Positions 5,943-5,949 of a stretch of DNA of 5,949 bases are shown here, piece by piece. The notes beneath the pieces are model-generated. The model saw nothing but the letters and a program-made list of their open reading frames with translations. It was not told where the DNA came from and searched no databases. Position numbers and translations under genes: made by a program. How positions within the stretch are numbered: position 1 is the stretch's first letter; every line of letters begins with the position of its first letter. The stretch is from an uncultured Enterorhabdus sp. (GTDB taxonomy: Bacteria > Actinomycetota > Coriobacteriia > Coriobacteriales > Eggerthellaceae): the NCBI GenBank assembly GCA_947645965.1, contig CANSES010000044.1, forward strand, positions 1 through 5,949. The letters run 5' to 3'.

Positions 5943-5949
5943 AATGGCA

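Noticed and set aside
4840..5949. Nine-base inverted match ATAATGGCA (minus strand 4848-4840, plus strand 5941-5949)
   Set aside because: Short, falls at two unrelated gene starts and has no further extension inside the window; most likely chance.

Overview
The window is GC-rich (roughly two thirds G+C by eye), with strongly GC-biased third codon positions, tightly packed genes and strong Shine-Dalgarno sites such as AAGGAGG. This suits a high-GC bacterium. My best guess is an actinobacterium of the gut Coriobacteriia (Eggerthella/Gordonibacter/Adlercreutzia type), but no marker gene proves it, so the taxonomy is a low-confidence inference.

Layout from left to right. Positions 1-665, minus strand: N-terminal 221 residues of an NCS1-family (cytosine/purine/hydantoin) permease, cut by the window edge. 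Positions 666-928: divergent regulatory region with a perfect TATAAT, two short dyads, and a hairpin in the leftward leader. Positions 929-2332, plus strand: a complete second NCS1 permease of CodB type. Positions 2354-2390: a perfect 15-bp terminator hairpin between convergent genes. Positions 2422-5942, minus strand: a tight three-gene operon read right to left, DUF917 protein, then a short hydantoinase/oxoprolinase-A (HyuA-like) ATPase-fold protein, then a nitrilase-superfamily amidohydrolase. The first two genes overlap by one base (TAATG). The second and third are 9 bp apart, and the stop codon of the second is part of the Shine-Dalgarno site of the third.

The contents suggest an uptake-and-degradation module for a small cyclic amide or ureide such as a hydantoin, thiohydantoin, nucleobase-derived ring or lactam. 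An NCS1 permease would import the ring, the HyuA-like/DUF917 pair would open or modify it, probably at the cost of ATP, and the C-N hydrolase would cleave the resulting amide or carbamoyl group. The family assignments are firm; the substrate and the order of steps are inference. No HyuB subunit and no dedicated regulator lie in the window.
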